Positions 8,030 through 16,821 of a stretch of DNA of 64,000 bases are shown here, one piece after another. Positions within the stretch are counted from its first letter, which is position 1, and the number at the start of each line of letters is the position of its first letter. This stretch comes from an uncultured Ruminococcus sp. (GTDB taxonomy: Bacteria; Bacillota; Clostridia; Oscillospirales; Acutalibacteraceae), in contig UQCF01000001.1 in NCBI GenBank assembly GCA_900539465.1, forward strand, positions 248,001 to 312,000, given 5' to 3'. The notes beneath the pieces are model-generated. The model saw nothing but the letters and a program-made list of their open reading frames with translations, ran no database searches and was not told the origin of the DNA. The translations under genes and the position numbers were made by a program.

Positions 8030-10952
8030 TTATATTTGCTCCTTTCTGACTTTTCTTTTGCATTTCAAGAGCAGAGAAAAGACTGCGAAGTCTTATTCTG
8101 ACCGCTCCGAGGTTTGTAACCTCGTCAATTTTTATTTGGGTATATATTTTGCCGTGGCTTTCAAGAATCGAGCGAACCTCATCGGTTGTTATGGCGTCAA
8201 CGCCGCAGCCGAACGAAACCATCTGAACAAGATTCATATTCGGCTTATCGGTAATATAGGCCGCCGCACTGTAAAGTCTGGCATGATATGTCCACTGATT
8301 CAATACATTAACCTTGAATTTATCTACAAGATGACATATCGAATCCTCACTGATAACGGCGGCTCCGCAATCGCAAACAAGTTCATCAATACCGTGGCTG
8401 ATTTCCTGATCAAGATGGTAGGGTCTGCCGCAAAGTACGATGATAGGTATATGCTCTTTTTCGGCCTCAATTCTGAATTCTTCGCCTTTTTTGCGGATTT
8501 TTTCAAGATACTCGTTATAGCCCGTATACGCTTTGTCAACAGCCTTAAGAAATTCTCCTTTTTTAATATCAGGAAAATATGAAAGCATTGTTTTATAAAA
8601 CTTCTTTTCAAATGCTTTTCTGTCGTGAGGTCCTATGTAATCATAAATGAAGTTGACATTTCTAAGCTTCGGAGAGTTGGCGTTGATAACCTCCGGGTAA
8701 TACGCAACAACCGGGCAATTGTAGAAATTATCACCTTTGCCCTCGTTCATATTGTAACTCATACAGGGGTAAAAGATATTTTTAATTCCTCTTTCAACAA
8801 GCTCATCAATATGACCGTGAACAAGCTTTGCCGGGTAGCAAACGGTATCTGACGGGATGGTTTCCTGCCCTTTAAAATAAAGTTTTCTATTTGAGCGAAT
8901 ATCCGAAACAACTTCAAATCCCAATGAGGTAAAGAACGGATGCCAGAAAGGAAGCATCTCATACATGTTCAAAGCCATAGGTATGCCGATTTTGCCCCGG
9001 TGACCGGGAACAGGCTTGTAAGAATCAAGAAGCGACCTCTTATAAGCAAAAATATTCAGCTTTTTTGTGCCTTTGCTTTTGCCTGTCGGTTTATCACACT
9101 TATTGCCTGCAATAAATTTTCTGCCCGAATCAAAGCTGTTAATCGTCAGTTTGCAATGATTTGTGCAGCCGTTACAGGTGAGTGCAGATGTTTCGTGTTT
9201 AAATGATTTTAACTGCTCGGCAGTAAGGGTTCCGGATTTGCCGTCGGACTGCCTTTTAGCATACAAAGCCGCACCGTAAGCACCCATCAAGCCTGCAAGA
9301 TCCGGTCGAATAACATCTCTGCCGATTTCTTTTTCAAAGGCTCGCAAAACTGCGTCATTCAGAAAAGTACCGCCCTGAACAACGATGTTTTTGCCAAGCT
9401 CATCAGCAGATGCAGTACGAATAACCTTATAAAGTGCATTCTTAACTATACTGATTGAAAGACCGGCTGAAATATTGGCGACACTTGCTCCCTCTTTTTG
9501 AGCCTGCTTTACCGATGAATTCATAAACACCGTACATCTTGAACCCAAATCAACAGGCTTGTCTGCATAAAGACCCTCTTTTGTAAAATCGGCAACACTG
9601 TAACCGAGCGTCTCTGCAAAAGTCTGTAAAAAAGAACCGCAGCCTGAAGAACACGCCTCATTCAGAAAAATATTGTCGATTGTTCCGTTCCTGATTTTAA
9701 AGCATTTAATATCCTGACCGCCGATATCAATAATAAAATCAACATCGGTCATAAATTTCGATGCTGCCGTATAATGAGCTATTGTTTCGACGATTCCATG
9801 GTCAACATTAAATGCGTTAAGAATCATATCTTCGCCATAGCCCGTAGCGGCAGAACCTAAAATATTTATATTTGGGCACTTGCTGTATACATTCTCTAAA
9901 AAGCCTTTGAGCATCTCGACAGGTGCACCCTTATTGCTGCTGTATTCGGAATATACTACATTTTCGTCCTCGTCAATTACAACAGCCTTAAGCGTTGTTG
10001 AACCCGAATCTATTCCTATATACGCATTCATTCCATCGGTAAGTGCGGCCGTTCCGACTTTTGCCTTTGCATGACGGGCAGAGAAATCATTATATTCCTG
10101 CTCATTATTAAAAAGCGGCAGACAGCTTCTGTATTCCTCGTCATTATGCTCGGTTTCAACAGCTTTTATAATTTGAGCAAGTGTTTTTTCTTCGTTCCCA
10201 TTAGATATTGCCGCACCGTAAGAAACAAAATAGAGTGAATTTTCGGGGCAGACGCCTTCTGATTTCAGCACCTTATCAAAACACTTTCTAAGTTCCGAAA
10301 AATAAGTGAGCGGGCCGCCGAGATAGAGGACATTGCCCTCAATTTTTCGCCCCTGAGCAAGACCGGCAACAGTCTGATTAACAACAGCATAAAGAATACT
10401 CATTGCAATATCGTTTTTCTGCGCCCCCTGATTAAGAAGCGGCTGAATATCACTCTTTGCGAATACACCGCAGCGTGATGCAATTGTATAATTCTTTTCT
10501 GCTTTTGAAGCCAGTTCATTAAGCTCTGCAGGCGAAATATTCAGAAGCGTCGCCATTTGGTCAATAAACGCACCCGTACCGCCCGCACACGAGCCGTTCA
10601 TTCTCACCTCAAGACCGTCTGTCAAATAAAGAATTTTTGCATCTTCACCGCCCAGTTCAATAACAACATCCGTACCCGGAACAAGAGTGTTAACGGCAAG
10701 CCTTGTGGCATATACCTCCTGCACAAAAGAAATGCCTGTTTTTTCTGCAATTCCCATGCCTGCCGAGCCTGAAATCGTGCAGGCAATGCGCTCCTCCTGT
10801 GAGCAATACTCACTAACATTTTCTAATGTTTCATGCAGCTTTTCGTTTATTTTTGAAAAATGACGTGAATAATTCTTGCAAATTATTTCACCGTCATCAT
10901 TTAACAAAACATATTTTAATGTAGTTGAACCAATATCAATTCCTAACCTCAT
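8022..10952 (-). CDS. Large acyl-CoA dehydratase activase (two ASKHA ATPase domains plus DUF2229)
   Basis: 976 residues. Two BadF/HgdC-type ATPase domains are in tandem: residues about 1-270 (GIDIGSTTLK, NGSCAGGTGAF, ASRCGVFAKSD) and about 305-565 (GIDSGSTTLK, NEACSSGCGSF, GSRCTVFMNSS). The Cys residues in these motifs correspond to those that hold the [4Fe-4S] cluster of HgdC-type activators, which push electrons into dehydratases by ATP hydrolysis. A small cysteine cluster (CNGCTNHC) and a DUF2229-type region with further Cys follow. GGAGGG precedes the ATG. It forms an operon with the downstream D-component-like gene. Physiological partner unknown. Confidence 0.88.
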   Translation of the reverse strand: MRLGIDIGSTTLKYVLLNDDGEIICKNYSRHFSKINEKLHETLENVSEYCSQEERIACTISGSAGMGIAEKTGISFVQEVYATRLAVNTLVPGTDVVIELGGEDAKILYLTDGLEVRMNGSCAGGTGAFIDQMATLLNISPAELNELASKAEKNYTIASRCGVFAKSDIQPLLNQGAQKNDIAMSILYAVVNQTVAGLAQGRKIEGNVLYLGGPLTYFSELRKCFDKVLKSEGVCPENSLYFVSYGAAISNGNEEKTLAQIIKAVETEHNDEEYRSCLPLFNNEQEYNDFSARHAKAKVGTAALTDGMNAYIGIDSGSTTLKAVVIDEDENVVYSEYSSNKGAPVEMLKGFLENVYSKCPNINILGSAATGYGEDMILNAFNVDHGIVETIAHYTAASKFMTDVDFIIDIGGQDIKCFKIRNGTIDNIFLNEACSSGCGSFLQTFAETLGYSVADFTKEGLYADKPVDLGSRCTVFMNSSVKQAQKEGASVANISAGLSISIVKNALYKVIRTASADELGKNIVVQGGTFLNDAVLRAFEKEIGRDVIRPDLAGLMGAYGAALYAKRQSDGKSGTLTAEQLKSFKHETSALTCNGCTNHCKLTINSFDSGRKFIAGNKCDKPTGKSKGTKKLNIFAYKRSLLDSYKPVPGHRGKIGIPMALNMYEMLPFWHPFFTSLGFEVVSDIRSNRKLYFKGQETIPSDTVCYPAKLVHGHIDELVERGIKNIFYPCMSYNMNEGKGDNFYNCPVVAYYPEVINANSPKLRNVNFIYDYIGPHDRKAFEKKFYKTMLSYFPDIKKGEFLKAVDKAYTGYNEYLEKIRKKGEEFRIEAEKEHIPIIVLCGRPYHLDQEISHGIDELVCDCGAAVISEDSICHLVDKFKVNVLNQWTYHARLYSAAAYITDKPNMNLVQMVSFGCGVDAITTDEVRSILESHGKIYTQIKIDEVTNLGAVRIRLRSLFSALEMQKKSQKGANING

Positions 10953-10983
10953 TGGGATAACCCTCCATAAAAAGACTTTTTTT

Positions 10984-11011
10984 ATTCTAACATATATACT
11001 TTAAGAAACAA
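10984..11011 (-). promoter_or_regulatory. Possible promoter of the activase operon
   Basis: TTGTTT (11011-11006), a 16-base spacer and TAGAAT (10989-10984) on the minus strand, about 30 bases before the start codon. Imperfect match. Confidence 0.45.
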
Positions 11012-11069
11012 AAAACAACATTGTTTTTGTGTTTCAGAAGCAATGTCATTATGATAAAAATGTATAAAA

Positions 11070-11099
11070 GTCACGACATATTTTAAAATATGTCGTGAC
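11070..11099. repeat. Perfect 30-bp palindrome
   Basis: GTCACGACATATTTT followed directly by its exact reverse complement, with no loop spacer. It has no T-run on either strand, so it is not an ordinary terminator; it lies about 120-150 bp upstream of the activase start and could be an operator. Apart from this and the hydrolase trace at 11292, nothing is recognised between 11012 and 11455. Confidence 0.7.
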
Positions 11100-11291
11100 G
11101 CGTTTAATAATATAACGATTATCTGTGCCATCGGAAAAGCTTTTTGAAAAACACGGTCTGTTATTCGTTTCTGCCGTTTTCAAAATTTTCATTACCGAGT
11201 GCAGCTACAAACATATGCATATAAAAAATTCTAAATTGTATATGTTGGCATTTCAGCTTTAAAGCACAGGCAGTCATTGACACAAACGGCA

Positions 11292-11329
11292 GCAGATTGT
11301 TCCGGTTGTGTCAACAAAGGTAACCGAAT
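11292..11329 (-). pseudogene. Decayed trace of an SGNH hydrolase gene
   Basis: On the minus strand, 27 bases (11318-11292) encode FVDTTGTIC, identical in all 9 residues to the segment just before the catalytic DTYHPN block of the hydrolase at 4797-6227, with 23 of 27 bases identical. Codons before (a Thr preceded by a frame-shifted FGY) also match if one or two bases are missing. The reading frame stops soon after. This looks like the last trace of another hydrolase copy. Confidence 0.5.
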
Positions 11330-11458
11330 GTCACAACCGAGAAAATTACACAGCTGATATACGACAATGCGTTTCAATCGAATATCTTACAGAGCCGAAA
11401 TCGGCATAACAAAAAAAGAGCAGACACAAAGTCTGTTCGGTACATAAAAAATAAGATA

Positions 11459-11502
11459 AAAAAATCGAGTATTCATAAAGTCAAATCCTTTATGAATACT
11501 CG
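11459..11502 (-). terminator. Terminator of the tRNA-Leu gene
   Basis: A perfect 15-bp stem (11488-11502 with 11466-11480) and 7-base loop, followed on the minus strand by a run of T. It starts directly after the tRNA 3' end. Confidence 0.92.
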
Positions 11503-11503
11503 A

Positions 11504-11587
11504 TGGTGCGAGAGACGGGACTTGAACCCGTACGGGATTACCACACGCCCCTCAAACGTGCGCGTCTGCCGATTCCGCCACTCTCGC
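11504..11587 (-). tRNA. tRNA-Leu (anticodon GAG)
   Basis: 84 bases including an encoded CCA. The acceptor stem GCGAGAG pairs with CTCTCGC; the D-arm contains TGGCGGAATCGGCAGACGC; the anticodon stem CACGT/GCGTG encloses TTGAGGG with anticodon GAG (reads CUC and CUU); there is a variable arm (class II) and a T-arm CGGGTTCAAGTCCCG. It has its own promoter and terminator. Confidence 0.96.
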
Positions 11588-11619
11588 GTTTCGTTGTTAT
11601 CTCGCTGACAACATATGAG

Positions 11620-11648
11620 ATTATATCAGACTATATCCCGTTTGTCAA
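11620..11648 (-). promoter_or_regulatory. Sigma-A promoter of tRNA-Leu
   Basis: TTGACA (11648-11643), a 17-base spacer and TATAAT (11625-11620): a full consensus match, about 33 bases before the mature tRNA. Confidence 0.93.
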
Positions 11649-11680
11649 CACTTTTTCAAAAAATTTTTATTGATTTTTTT

Positions 11681-11717
11681 AAGCTCCTTGTTCCATGATT
11701 TTCAGAGCAAGGAGCTT
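11681..11717. terminator. Hairpin just after potD
   Basis: AAGCTCCTTG / CAAGGAGCTT (11681-11690 with 11708-11717), beginning 6 bases after the potD stop. On the minus strand it is followed by A rather than T, so it may protect the mRNA 3' end rather than act as a standard intrinsic terminator. Confidence 0.55.
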
Positions 11718-11723
11718 ATTAAA

Positions 11724-12920
11724 TCAATCGTAATATGAGGCTCTTTTTCTCTTTTTTATTGCCGCAAATACAACTGCCGCAACTACTATTACCGCAAACG
11801 AAATCAAACCGATATATATGCTTGTGTTTTCGTTGCCGTCTATCTTTAGGTTATCCCACAAAGCGGTCATTGTGAGCTGAGTATCATAATCAAGATTATG
11901 GAAATACTCGGTTTTCGGCTCATGCTCTGCATCGGGATACAAAATCTGGCTGTCTCTCAAAGAATAATCTTCGTTTTCATAAACAGCCTTGTTCGGCGTT
12001 GCATAGTAAAGATACTCTGCGTTTTCGAGTGCAACATCTTCTCTGAGCAAAAAGTTTATATACAGCTCCGCAGCCTCTTTGTTTTGAGAGGACGACGGAA
12101 TGCAGATTGAATCTACAAAAATGTTTGTACCCTCTTTGGGATAAAAGAATGCCAAATCCTCGTTATTATCATACATCGTGAGGAAGTCGCCGGCATAATA
12201 AGGCGCTATTGCGGCCTCGCCGCTTTCCATCTTATTAAAGACCTCGTCCATAACATACGACTGCACAAGCGGCTTTTCTTCTTTGAGAAGCTCAAAGGCT
12301 TTGTCCCAATCGTCGGGGTCGGTGGTGTTGAGGTCAATGCCGAGCATCCACTGCGCTATGGCAAAGGCGTCCCTCGGGTTATTGAAGTTAAGGATTTGCC
12401 CCGAATATTTTTCATCCCACATGAGCGCCCAGCTGTCCGGCTCTCCCTCAACCATTTTGGTGTTATATATAACGCCGACCATGCCAACGTTATACGGTAC
12501 GGAATATTCATCATTCGGGTCAAAATACAAGCCCTTATACTTATCCATAATATTGGAATAGTTAGGAATATTGCCGAAATCAATCTTCTGAACCAAGCCC
12601 TCTTCTATAAGCCTTGCAATCATATAATCGGAGGGGATTACTATATCGTAATTTGCACCGCCGCTTTTAAGCTTATTATACATATTCTCGTTGGAGTCAA
12701 AGGTTGTATAATTAACTTTTATGCCCGTTTCTTTTTCAAACAGTGCGTTTACATCCATAGTGTCGTCCGAGCCGTCGGCGATATATTCGCCCCAGTTATA
12801 GACGTTTATTTCTGTGCCTTTAAGGTGGCTGTAATCTTTTTTGGCATTTGCCGCAAAGGCGGGCGATACGCACAAAGCCATAAGAAGGAGAGATGTTATA
12901 AGTGCCGAAATTTTTTTCAT
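11724..12920 (-). CDS. potD: Spermidine/putrescine-binding protein PotD, membrane-anchored at its C-terminus
   Basis: 398 residues. A signal peptide (about 1-23, ending AFA) is followed by a periplasmic-binding-protein fold with the PotD hallmarks LKGTEINVYNWGEYI, YDIVIPSDYMI, PYNVGMVGVIYN and NAEYLYYATPNKAVY. There is no lipobox cysteine. Instead a hydrophobic helix of about 20 residues near the C-terminus (about 366-388) is followed by KKRKR, which would anchor the binding protein in the membrane by its tail. It captures polyamines and hands them to PotBC. Its ATG overlaps the potC stop by 4 bases. Confidence 0.93.
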   Translation of the reverse strand: MKKISALITSLLLMALCVSPAFAANAKKDYSHLKGTEINVYNWGEYIADGSDDTMDVNALFEKETGIKVNYTTFDSNENMYNKLKSGGANYDIVIPSDYMIARLIEEGLVQKIDFGNIPNYSNIMDKYKGLYFDPNDEYSVPYNVGMVGVIYNTKMVEGEPDSWALMWDEKYSGQILNFNNPRDAFAIAQWMLGIDLNTTDPDDWDKAFELLKEEKPLVQSYVMDEVFNKMESGEAAIAPYYAGDFLTMYDNNEDLAFFYPKEGTNIFVDSICIPSSSQNKEAAELYINFLLREDVALENAEYLYYATPNKAVYENEDYSLRDSQILYPDAEHEPKTEYFHNLDYDTQLTMTALWDNLKIDGNENTSIYIGLISFAVIVVAAVVFAAIKKRKRASYYD

Positions 12921-13744
12921 CTTTCGCCCTCCCCTGCTTTTTTGCCCTTTTGTCTTACTCCCTTAACGTCATAGAGATTAACTATTATGAGCATCACGAG
13001 AATAATAACAAATATTATGGTTGAGAGCGCATACATATCGGGTGTTACGCGCTTTTTGGTCATGGAATATATGCGTATGGGCAAAGTTTGGAATTTGGGT
13101 CCGCTGACAAAATAGCTGATTATGAAATCGTCAAGCGAAAGTGTGAATGCCATTATAAAGCCCGAGACAATGCCCGGTCTGATTGCAGGCAAAACAACTT
13201 TTCTTATTGCTTTGCCGGGCGTACAGCCGAGGTCCTGCGCGGCTTCGGCAAGGTTTGGATCTGTTTGTTTAAGCTTTGGCAATATGTTTAAAATAACATA
13301 TGGCAAGCTGAACGTAACATGCGCAATGAATAAGGTCCAAAAGCCGAGAACTCCGTTTATTTTAAGAATTGTGCCGATGAAAACGAACAAAAGCATCATC
13401 GAGACGCCTGTGACGATTTCGGGGTTCATCATCGGAATATCGGTTATACTCATGACCGCCGAACGGCGCCAGCCCTTTTTCATTTTATCTATACCGAGTG
13501 CCGCAAGGGTGCCGATTACGGTTGATGCGACAGAAGACGCGATTGCAAGTATAATCGTGTTGTAGCAGGCGGTCAGGGTTGCCTTGTCTTTAAAGAGCTC
13601 GGCATACCATTTGAGTGAAAGACCAGCCATTACGCCGGTGCTGTTTGAGGTATTGAACGAATATACGCAGATAACCAATATCGGCATATATAAAAACGCA
13701 AACACCAGAAAAATATAGATTTTTGAAAGAGGTTTAGTTTTCAT
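12917..13744 (-). CDS. potC: Polyamine ABC transporter permease PotC
   Basis: 275 residues, six predicted membrane helices, with the ABC permease EAA-type loop EAAQDLGCTPGKAIRKVVLP that contacts the ATPase. YSFNTSN after the first helix is typical of PotC. It overlaps potB by 4 bases (ATGA) and potD by 4 bases, so it is tightly coupled in the potABCD operon. Confidence 0.95.
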   Translation of the reverse strand: MKTKPLSKIYIFLVFAFLYMPILVICVYSFNTSNSTGVMAGLSLKWYAELFKDKATLTACYNTIILAIASSVASTVIGTLAALGIDKMKKGWRRSAVMSITDIPMMNPEIVTGVSMMLLFVFIGTILKINGVLGFWTLFIAHVTFSLPYVILNILPKLKQTDPNLAEAAQDLGCTPGKAIRKVVLPAIRPGIVSGFIMAFTLSLDDFIISYFVSGPKFQTLPIRIYSMTKKRVTPDMYALSTIIFVIILVMLIIVNLYDVKGVRQKGKKAGEGER

Positions 13745-14574
13745 AATACCATACCTCCCCCTGCATCTTCTGTGCTGCTGAACTTATTCATAAATGCCAT
13801 GCAGATAAGAATAAGAACCATAAGCACAAGTGAAAGTGCCGCGCCGAAATTGAAGTTGTTTGAAACCTGGAACTGCATCTCGATAACGTCGCCGATAAGA
13901 GCGAATGTGCCGCCGCCGAGCTTTTGAGAAATATAGAATGTGCTGACAGACGGAACAAAAACCATGGTTATGCCGGATACAATACCCGAAACAGAGCAAG
14001 GGAATACAACCTTTGAGAACACATGGATCTTGCCTGCGCCGAGATCCTGTGCGGCTTCTACAAGGCTTTTATCAAGCTTTGTGAGCACCGTGTATATCGG
14101 CAAAATCATATAGGGCAAAAAGTTATAGACCATTCCCAATATGACCGCACCGGGGGTGTTTATCATTTTAAGGGGCCCTACGCCTATATATGCCAAAAGG
14201 CGGTTTATAAGTCCCGAATCTTCGAGTATATTCATCCACGCATATGTGCGGATAAGAAAGTTCATCCACATCGGTATCATGACAAGCATTATCATAGTGG
14301 TCTGTGCCTTTAGCTTTGACTGTGAAATGATGTAGGCAATAGGATAAGCTATGACAAGGCATATGAGAGTTGCGATAATGCCATACCACAAAGAACGAAA
14401 AAATGTTGTGGTGTAATCGCTCAAACGGTAAACATTTTCGAATGTGAAGTCGCCGTTTACATCTGTGAATGAATAATAAGCGACCATGATAAGCGGAACA
14501 ACAATAAAAATTGCCGACCAGACAATGTGCGGAGACGCACACAGTTTTAATTTAAGGCTTTGCTTTTTATTCAT
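13741..14574 (-). CDS. potB: Polyamine ABC transporter permease PotB
   Basis: 277 residues, about six membrane helices, with the EAA loop EAAQDLGAGKIHVFSKVVFP. The N-terminal segment SPHIVWSAIFIVVPLIMVAYYSF is the family's first helix. The gene starts 3 bases after potA and overlaps potC by 4 bases. Confidence 0.95.
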   Translation of the reverse strand: MNKKQSLKLKLCASPHIVWSAIFIVVPLIMVAYYSFTDVNGDFTFENVYRLSDYTTTFFRSLWYGIIATLICLVIAYPIAYIISQSKLKAQTTMIMLVMIPMWMNFLIRTYAWMNILEDSGLINRLLAYIGVGPLKMINTPGAVILGMVYNFLPYMILPIYTVLTKLDKSLVEAAQDLGAGKIHVFSKVVFPCSVSGIVSGITMVFVPSVSTFYISQKLGGGTFALIGDVIEMQFQVSNNFNFGAALSLVLMVLILICMAFMNKFSSTEDAGGGMVL

Positions 14575-14577
14575 TTC

Positions 14578-15699
14578 TCACTCCTCCTCAACGATGTCAG
14601 AAAGATGGTCAATCTCATCACTGAAGGAGCTGTAATCGCCGAACATTCCCGAATATTCGGATTTTTTCATGATATGTATGGCGTCGGGCTCGATAAACAG
14701 ACCTATTTTGTTGCCGACCGCTTCATAATCGGTGGTCTGAATCATCCACTTAAAGCCGCCTATATCTACAATTATTTCAAAATGAACACCTTTAAAGGTA
14801 ACGGAAGTGACAACACCCGTGAGCATTCCTTTTTCGACGGGGACAATGTCAACGTCCTCGGGTCTAACAACGACATCGACCTTTTCGCCCAAAGCGAAGC
14901 CTTTATCAAGGCACTCAAACCGAGCGCCCGAAAACTCGCATTTATAGTCTTCGAGCATAACTCCGTCGAGGATGTTGCTTTCGCCTATGAAATCCGCAAC
15001 AAAGGCGTTCTTTGGCTCATTATAAATATCCTCGGGGGTGCCTATCTGCTGAATAACGCCGCCGTCCATAACAACTATTGTGTCGGACATGGAGAGAGCC
15101 TCTTCCTGATCGTGTGTAACATAAATAAAAGTAATCCCGAGCCTTTGCTGAATATTTTTCAGCTCAACCTGCATATCTTTACGAAGTTTTAAGTCAAGAG
15201 CGCCCAACGGCTCGTCAAGAAGCAGCACCTTGGGCTCAACCGCAAGAGCACGCGCGATTGCGACACGCTGCTGCTGACCGCCCGAAAGAGAGCCTACCTC
15301 TCGCCTCTCAAAGCCCTTGAGATTGACAAGCGCAAGCATTTCTTTGACTTTGTCGCGTATTTCCGCATCCTTAAGCTTTTTAAGGCGCAGACCGAAAGCG
15401 ATATTTTCATAAACGTTAAGATTCGGAAACAGTGCATAACGCTGAAAAATGGTGTTTACCTGTCTCTTGTGAGGCGGAACACCATTCATTGATTTATCTC
15501 CGAATATTATCTCGCCGCTGTCAGGCTCTAAAAAGCCTGCGATAATTCTGAGTGTTGTCGTTTTGCCGCAGCCGGAAGGTCCGAGCAAAGTGATGAACTC
15601 CTTATCGCGGATATAAAGATTTAGATTTTCTAAAATCTTGTTGCCGCCAAGCTCAATCGAGATGTTTTTAAGGTCAATAACTACAGGATTGTTTTTCAA
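14578..15699 (-). CDS. potA: Polyamine ABC transporter ATPase PotA
   Basis: 373 residues. Walker [10 protein letters not shown] (about 41-49), signature [15 protein letters not shown], Walker [14 protein letters not shown]-loop VTHDQEEAL, and a C-terminal TOBE regulatory domain (about 280-355). It hydrolyses ATP to drive uptake through PotB/PotC. First gene of potABCD. A TATAAT lies about 35-40 bases before the start on the minus strand, but its -35 is poor. Confidence 0.96.
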   Translation of the reverse strand: MKNNPVVIDLKNISIELGGNKILENLNLYIRDKEFITLLGPSGCGKTTTLRIIAGFLEPDSGEIIFGDKSMNGVPPHKRQVNTIFQRYALFPNLNVYENIAFGLRLKKLKDAEIRDKVKEMLALVNLKGFERREVGSLSGGQQQRVAIARALAVEPKVLLLDEPLGALDLKLRKDMQVELKNIQQRLGITFIYVTHDQEEALSMSDTIVVMDGGVIQQIGTPEDIYNEPKNAFVADFIGESNILDGVMLEDYKCEFSGARFECLDKGFALGEKVDVVVRPEDVDIVPVEKGMLTGVVTSVTFKGVHFEIIVDIGGFKWMIQTTDYEAVGNKIGLFIEPDAIHIMKKSEYSGMFGDYSSFSDEIDHLSDIVEEE

Positions 15700-15894
15700 T
15701 TATGCAGCCCCTCTCTTTGCCGTATAAGGCTAAAAATTATAGTATTGATAGAATAAAACAAAAAAAAGTCAATGTCAAGTCGTTTAAGGTATGAAACAAA
15801 AAAAATAAGTTTTCGGGGGCATTCACAGGTCAAAAAAGATAAAATAAATCAATTTTTGACGAACGCTCCCGAATTTTCTGTTATGAAATTAAAT

Positions 15895-16749
15895 TTATTC
15901 CGCCGTATTTTGCAGCTTTGCCGCAGTAACGGTGTTTCTCATAAGCCTTGCGATAGTCATGGGTCCCACACCGCCCGGAACCGGTGTGATGTAGCTTGTT
16001 TTCGGCTCAACGGAGTCAAAATCAACATCGCCGCAAAGCTTGCCGCTCTCGGTTCTGTGTATGCCGACGTCAATAACGACCGCACCGTCCTTGACCATAT
16101 CGGCTGTAACAAATTTAGGCCTGCCGACCGCCGCAATGAGAACATCCGCGGTTTTTGTAATCTCTTTAAGATTTTGCGTTTTTGAGTGGCAAACCGTAAC
16201 GGTTGCATCCGCCGCAAGCAAAAGCGCACTCATGGGCTTGCCTACAATGTTGCTTCTGCCGATAACAACGCAGTGCTTGCCGGAAACGGATATATTTTTA
16301 TATTCGAGCATATCCATAATTCCGGCAGGTGTGCAGGGCGAGAGCCTGCCTCTGCCGATATTCAAAAGTCCGACATTTGTGGGTGAAAAACAGTCAACAT
16401 CTTTTTCGGGAGCTATTGCGTCGATAACCGCGTTGCTGTCAAGGTGCTTAGGCAGCGGAAGCTGACAGAGGATACCGTTCACATCCGCTCTCTCGTTAAG
16501 CTCTTTAACCGTTTGCATTAACTCCTCCTGCGTGGTGCTCTCGGGTAAAACGTATTCATAAGATGTTATACCGAGCTTTTCGCAAGCTTTCTTTTTATTA
16601 TTCACATATACTTTAGAGGCGGGGTCGTCGCCGACTATTATAACGGCAAGAGAAACTCCGATACCCTTATTTTTAAGCTCTGCAACCTTTGCCGCCGTAC
16701 CCTCGTTAAGGACTGCCGCAACCTCTTTGCCGCTTATTATTTCTGCCAT
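15895..16749 (-). CDS. folD: Bifunctional methylenetetrahydrofolate dehydrogenase/cyclohydrolase FolD
   Basis: 284 residues, normal length. It interconverts 5,10-methylene-THF, methenyl-THF and 10-formyl-THF. Visible: the substrate Lys region VYVNNKKKACEKLGI, QLPLPKHLD, CTPAGIMDMLEY, the Rossmann segment VVIGRSNIVGKPMSALLL and PGGVGPMTIARLM near the end. It stands alone; the flanking genes are unrelated. Confidence 0.97.
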   Translation of the reverse strand: MAEIISGKEVAAVLNEGTAAKVAELKNKGIGVSLAVIIVGDDPASKVYVNNKKKACEKLGITSYEYVLPESTTQEELMQTVKELNERADVNGILCQLPLPKHLDSNAVIDAIAPEKDVDCFSPTNVGLLNIGRGRLSPCTPAGIMDMLEYKNISVSGKHCVVIGRSNIVGKPMSALLLAADATVTVCHSKTQNLKEITKTADVLIAAVGRPKFVTADMVKDGAVVIDVGIHRTESGKLCGDVDFDSVEPKTSYITPVPGGVGPMTIARLMRNTVTAAKLQNTAE

Positions 16750-16784
16750 TTAAAACACTTCCCTGTGCTGAATTTATATAAATC

Positions 16785-16821
16785 GGGGACTGTTGCTTTT
16801 GCGACAGTCCCGCTCTTTTTT
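16785..16821. terminator. Hairpin between folD and the YdjC-like gene
   Basis: GGGACTGT / ACAGTCCC stem (16786-16793 with 16804-16811). It lies just past the stop of the YdjC-like gene on the minus strand; the better T-run is on the plus strand (16815-16821), so direction is ambiguous. Confidence 0.5.
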
